From the NCBI GenBank assembly GCA_934446065.1, contig CAKSDP010000009.1, forward strand, positions 17,639-81,638: a stretch of DNA of 64,000 nucleotides, written 5' to 3'. The notes under the pieces are model-generated. The model made no database searches, was not told the origin of the DNA, and saw only the letters and a program-made list of their open reading frames with translations. Positions 63,494 through 64,000 of the stretch are shown piece after piece. The position numbers and the translations under genes are program-made. The stretch comes from an uncultured Eubacteriales bacterium. GTDB taxonomy: Bacteria; Bacillota; Clostridia; Oscillospirales; CAG-272. Position 1 is the first letter of the stretch. Every line of letters begins with the position of its first letter.

Positions 63494-63784
63494 TCAGCTT
63501 GCCATAAAGTCCATCGCCGCATACTTTACCCCATGCAGGCGCTCCACCAGCCAGCCGCCCAGGGCTGGGAGCCCAAAGGGGGAAACCAGGAACGCCAGCA
63601 CAAACATGGCGATGCAGCCTACTGTCTGCCCGGCCAGCAGGCAGAGGATCGCCAGCAGGGACAGGCCCACACACGCCACAACGCACACAGCACCAGCCAC
63701 GCAGGACAGGAACGAGAGCACCGCCACGGCGAGGATCAGGGCCAGAATAAAGGGAGCCGCAATAATTTTTAAGATCGTCCGCAT
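63494..63784 (-). CDS. CD1845-family membrane protein
   Basis: 96 residues, start ATG 63784 with GGAGG upstream. Two or three hydrophobic segments (IIAAPFILALILAVAVLSFLS, GLSLLAILCLLAGQTVG, FVLAFLVSPFGLPALGGWL). The order MRTILKIIAAPF ... LVSPFGLPALGGWLVERL is that of the small membrane proteins called CD1845 family in clostridial conjugative elements. Role unknown, probably in transfer. Own promoter at 63830-63858. Confidence 0.8.
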   Translation of the reverse strand: MRTILKIIAAPFILALILAVAVLSFLSCVAGAVCVVACVGLSLLAILCLLAGQTVGCIAMFVLAFLVSPFGLPALGGWLVERLHGVKYAAMDFMAS

Positions 63785-63829
63785 GGTTCATACCTCCTAC
63801 AAAAGTTTGATATTTGCCTATATATGTAT

Positions 63830-63858
63830 ATTATAACTCTGCGGGAGGGGGCCAACAA
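63830..63858 (-). promoter_or_regulatory. Promoter of CD1845-family gene
   Basis: On the minus strand TTGTTG, 17 bases, TATAAT; close copy of the recombinase promoter at 57506-57534. Confidence 0.65.
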
Positions 63859-63877
63859 GGATGCCTCGGCTATCCCC

Positions 63878-63902
63878 ACCTCTGGACAAAGTGTCCAGAA
63901 GT
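63878..63902. repeat. Element palindrome, copy 6
   Basis: CTCTGGACA-AAG-TGTCCAGAAG, upstream of the CD1845-family promoter and downstream of the partial gene at the window edge. A GC hairpin (CCGGGGAACGGC with GCCGCTCCCCGG, 63911-63940) lies beside it. Confidence 0.85.
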
Positions 63903-63943
63903 CGAGATAGCCGGGGAACGGCGCAGGGCCGCTCCCCGGCAGG

Positions 63944-64000
63944 TCAGAGCCGCACAATGGCGGAGAGCTTTTCCAGAAGATCGGACAGGGGCCGCCACAG
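63944..64000 (-). CDS. Partial gene, 3' end only (possible relaxosome protein)
   Basis: The last 18 codons of a minus-strand frame: LWRPLSDLLEKLSAIVRL and stop. The amphipathic helix and position just upstream of CD1845-family and relaxase genes fit the end of a MobC-type relaxosome protein, but the fragment is too short to prove it. Confidence 0.4.
   Translation of the reverse strand: MWRPLSDLLEKLSAIVRL

Larger units (their letters stand above)
55957..64000 (-). mobile_element. Serine-recombinase integrative mobilizable/conjugative element (left part)
   Basis: At least 8 kb, running off the right edge. From the left junction: serine recombinase, two small proteins, sigma-like regulator, KTR protein, ABC transporter, GntR regulator, XRE regulator, relaxase, CD1845-family protein and a partial relaxosome-type gene; nearly all on the minus strand. 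The set resembles Tn1549/CTn-type elements of gut Clostridia. GC is high except in the ABC cargo (59.2-61.4 kb), which looks like a nested acquisition. Six copies of one palindrome mark it. Confidence 0.85.

Noticed and set aside
57811..63902. Reading the TCTGGACA palindromes as ordinary terminators
   Set aside because: No T run follows on either strand, one copy is inside a gene and one upstream of a start codon.
1..64000. CRISPR array
   Set aside because: No regular repeats with unique spacers; the only regular tandem repeat is the in-frame 66-base unit of mltG.

Overview
The window looks like a chromosome segment of a gut-type, carbohydrate-using Clostridia (Firmicutes; Oscillospirales-like by feel, but I cannot place it further). 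Signs are the ctsR-mcsA-mcsB-clpC stress operon, HPr kinase/phosphorylase, SpoVG, short ThiI, a DeoD-type phosphorylase, dockerin proteins, GGAGG ribosome sites, consensus sigma-A promoters and rather high GC through most of the segment.

Layout. 1-4.5 kb: degenerate OmpR-type regulator, thiI, then a deoxynucleoside salvage run deoC-deoD-deoB. 4.5-6.9 kb: Gfo/Idh/MocA oxidoreductase and a sugar-phosphate isomerase/epimerase-like TIM barrel behind a long inverted-repeat leader. 7-13.5 kb (minus strand): lipoprotein, hprK, VanY-like carboxypeptidase, pnp, rpsO and a split TauE/SafE permease. 13.8-20.6 kb: ftsK/spoIIIE, PfpI-like protein, 5-formyl-THF cyclo-ligase, CPBP protease and mltG with an internal 22-residue tandem repeat. 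20.7-24.2 kb: lipoprotein and a three-gene peptidoglycan-binding set. 24.2-28.9 kb: ctsR operon with three operator-like sites. 29-34 kb: three secreted dockerin proteins in one operon. 34-40.6 kb: amino-acid ABC transporter, two-component system, HtrA protease. 40.7-43.5 kb: secG and rnr. 43.5-52.4 kb: second Gfo/Idh/MocA oxidoreductase, ackA, TIM-barrel glycosidase-like protein, DUF1080 protein, M29 aminopeptidase and GH36 alpha-galactosidase. 52.4-54.8 kb: murC, spoVG, tRNA-Trp.

From about 55.1 kb the DNA changes: an AT-rich patch holds a 41-codon ORF and the 5' part of an ABC exporter gene that stops where a mobile element begins at about 55.96 kb. The element runs off the right edge. It carries a serine recombinase next to the junction, a sigma-factor-like regulator, XRE regulator, MobP-type relaxase, CD1845-family membrane protein and the tail of a possible relaxosome gene, plus a lower-GC cargo of GntR regulator, ABC transporter and KTR zinc-ribbon protein. 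A short palindrome (TCTGGACA-N3-TGTCCAGA) occurs five times between its genes and once, imperfectly, inside the recombinase gene.

The most interesting system-level signal is a dispersed set of enzyme families linked to C3-oxidation (3-keto) glycoside cleavage: two Gfo/Idh/MocA oxidoreductases, the isomerase-like TIM barrel and DUF1080. The two oxidoreductase promoters lie just downstream of an identical palindromic site, TGCACAAA-N14-TTTGTGCA, and a half-conserved copy precedes the dockerin operon. This suggests one glycan regulon spread over 40 kb.
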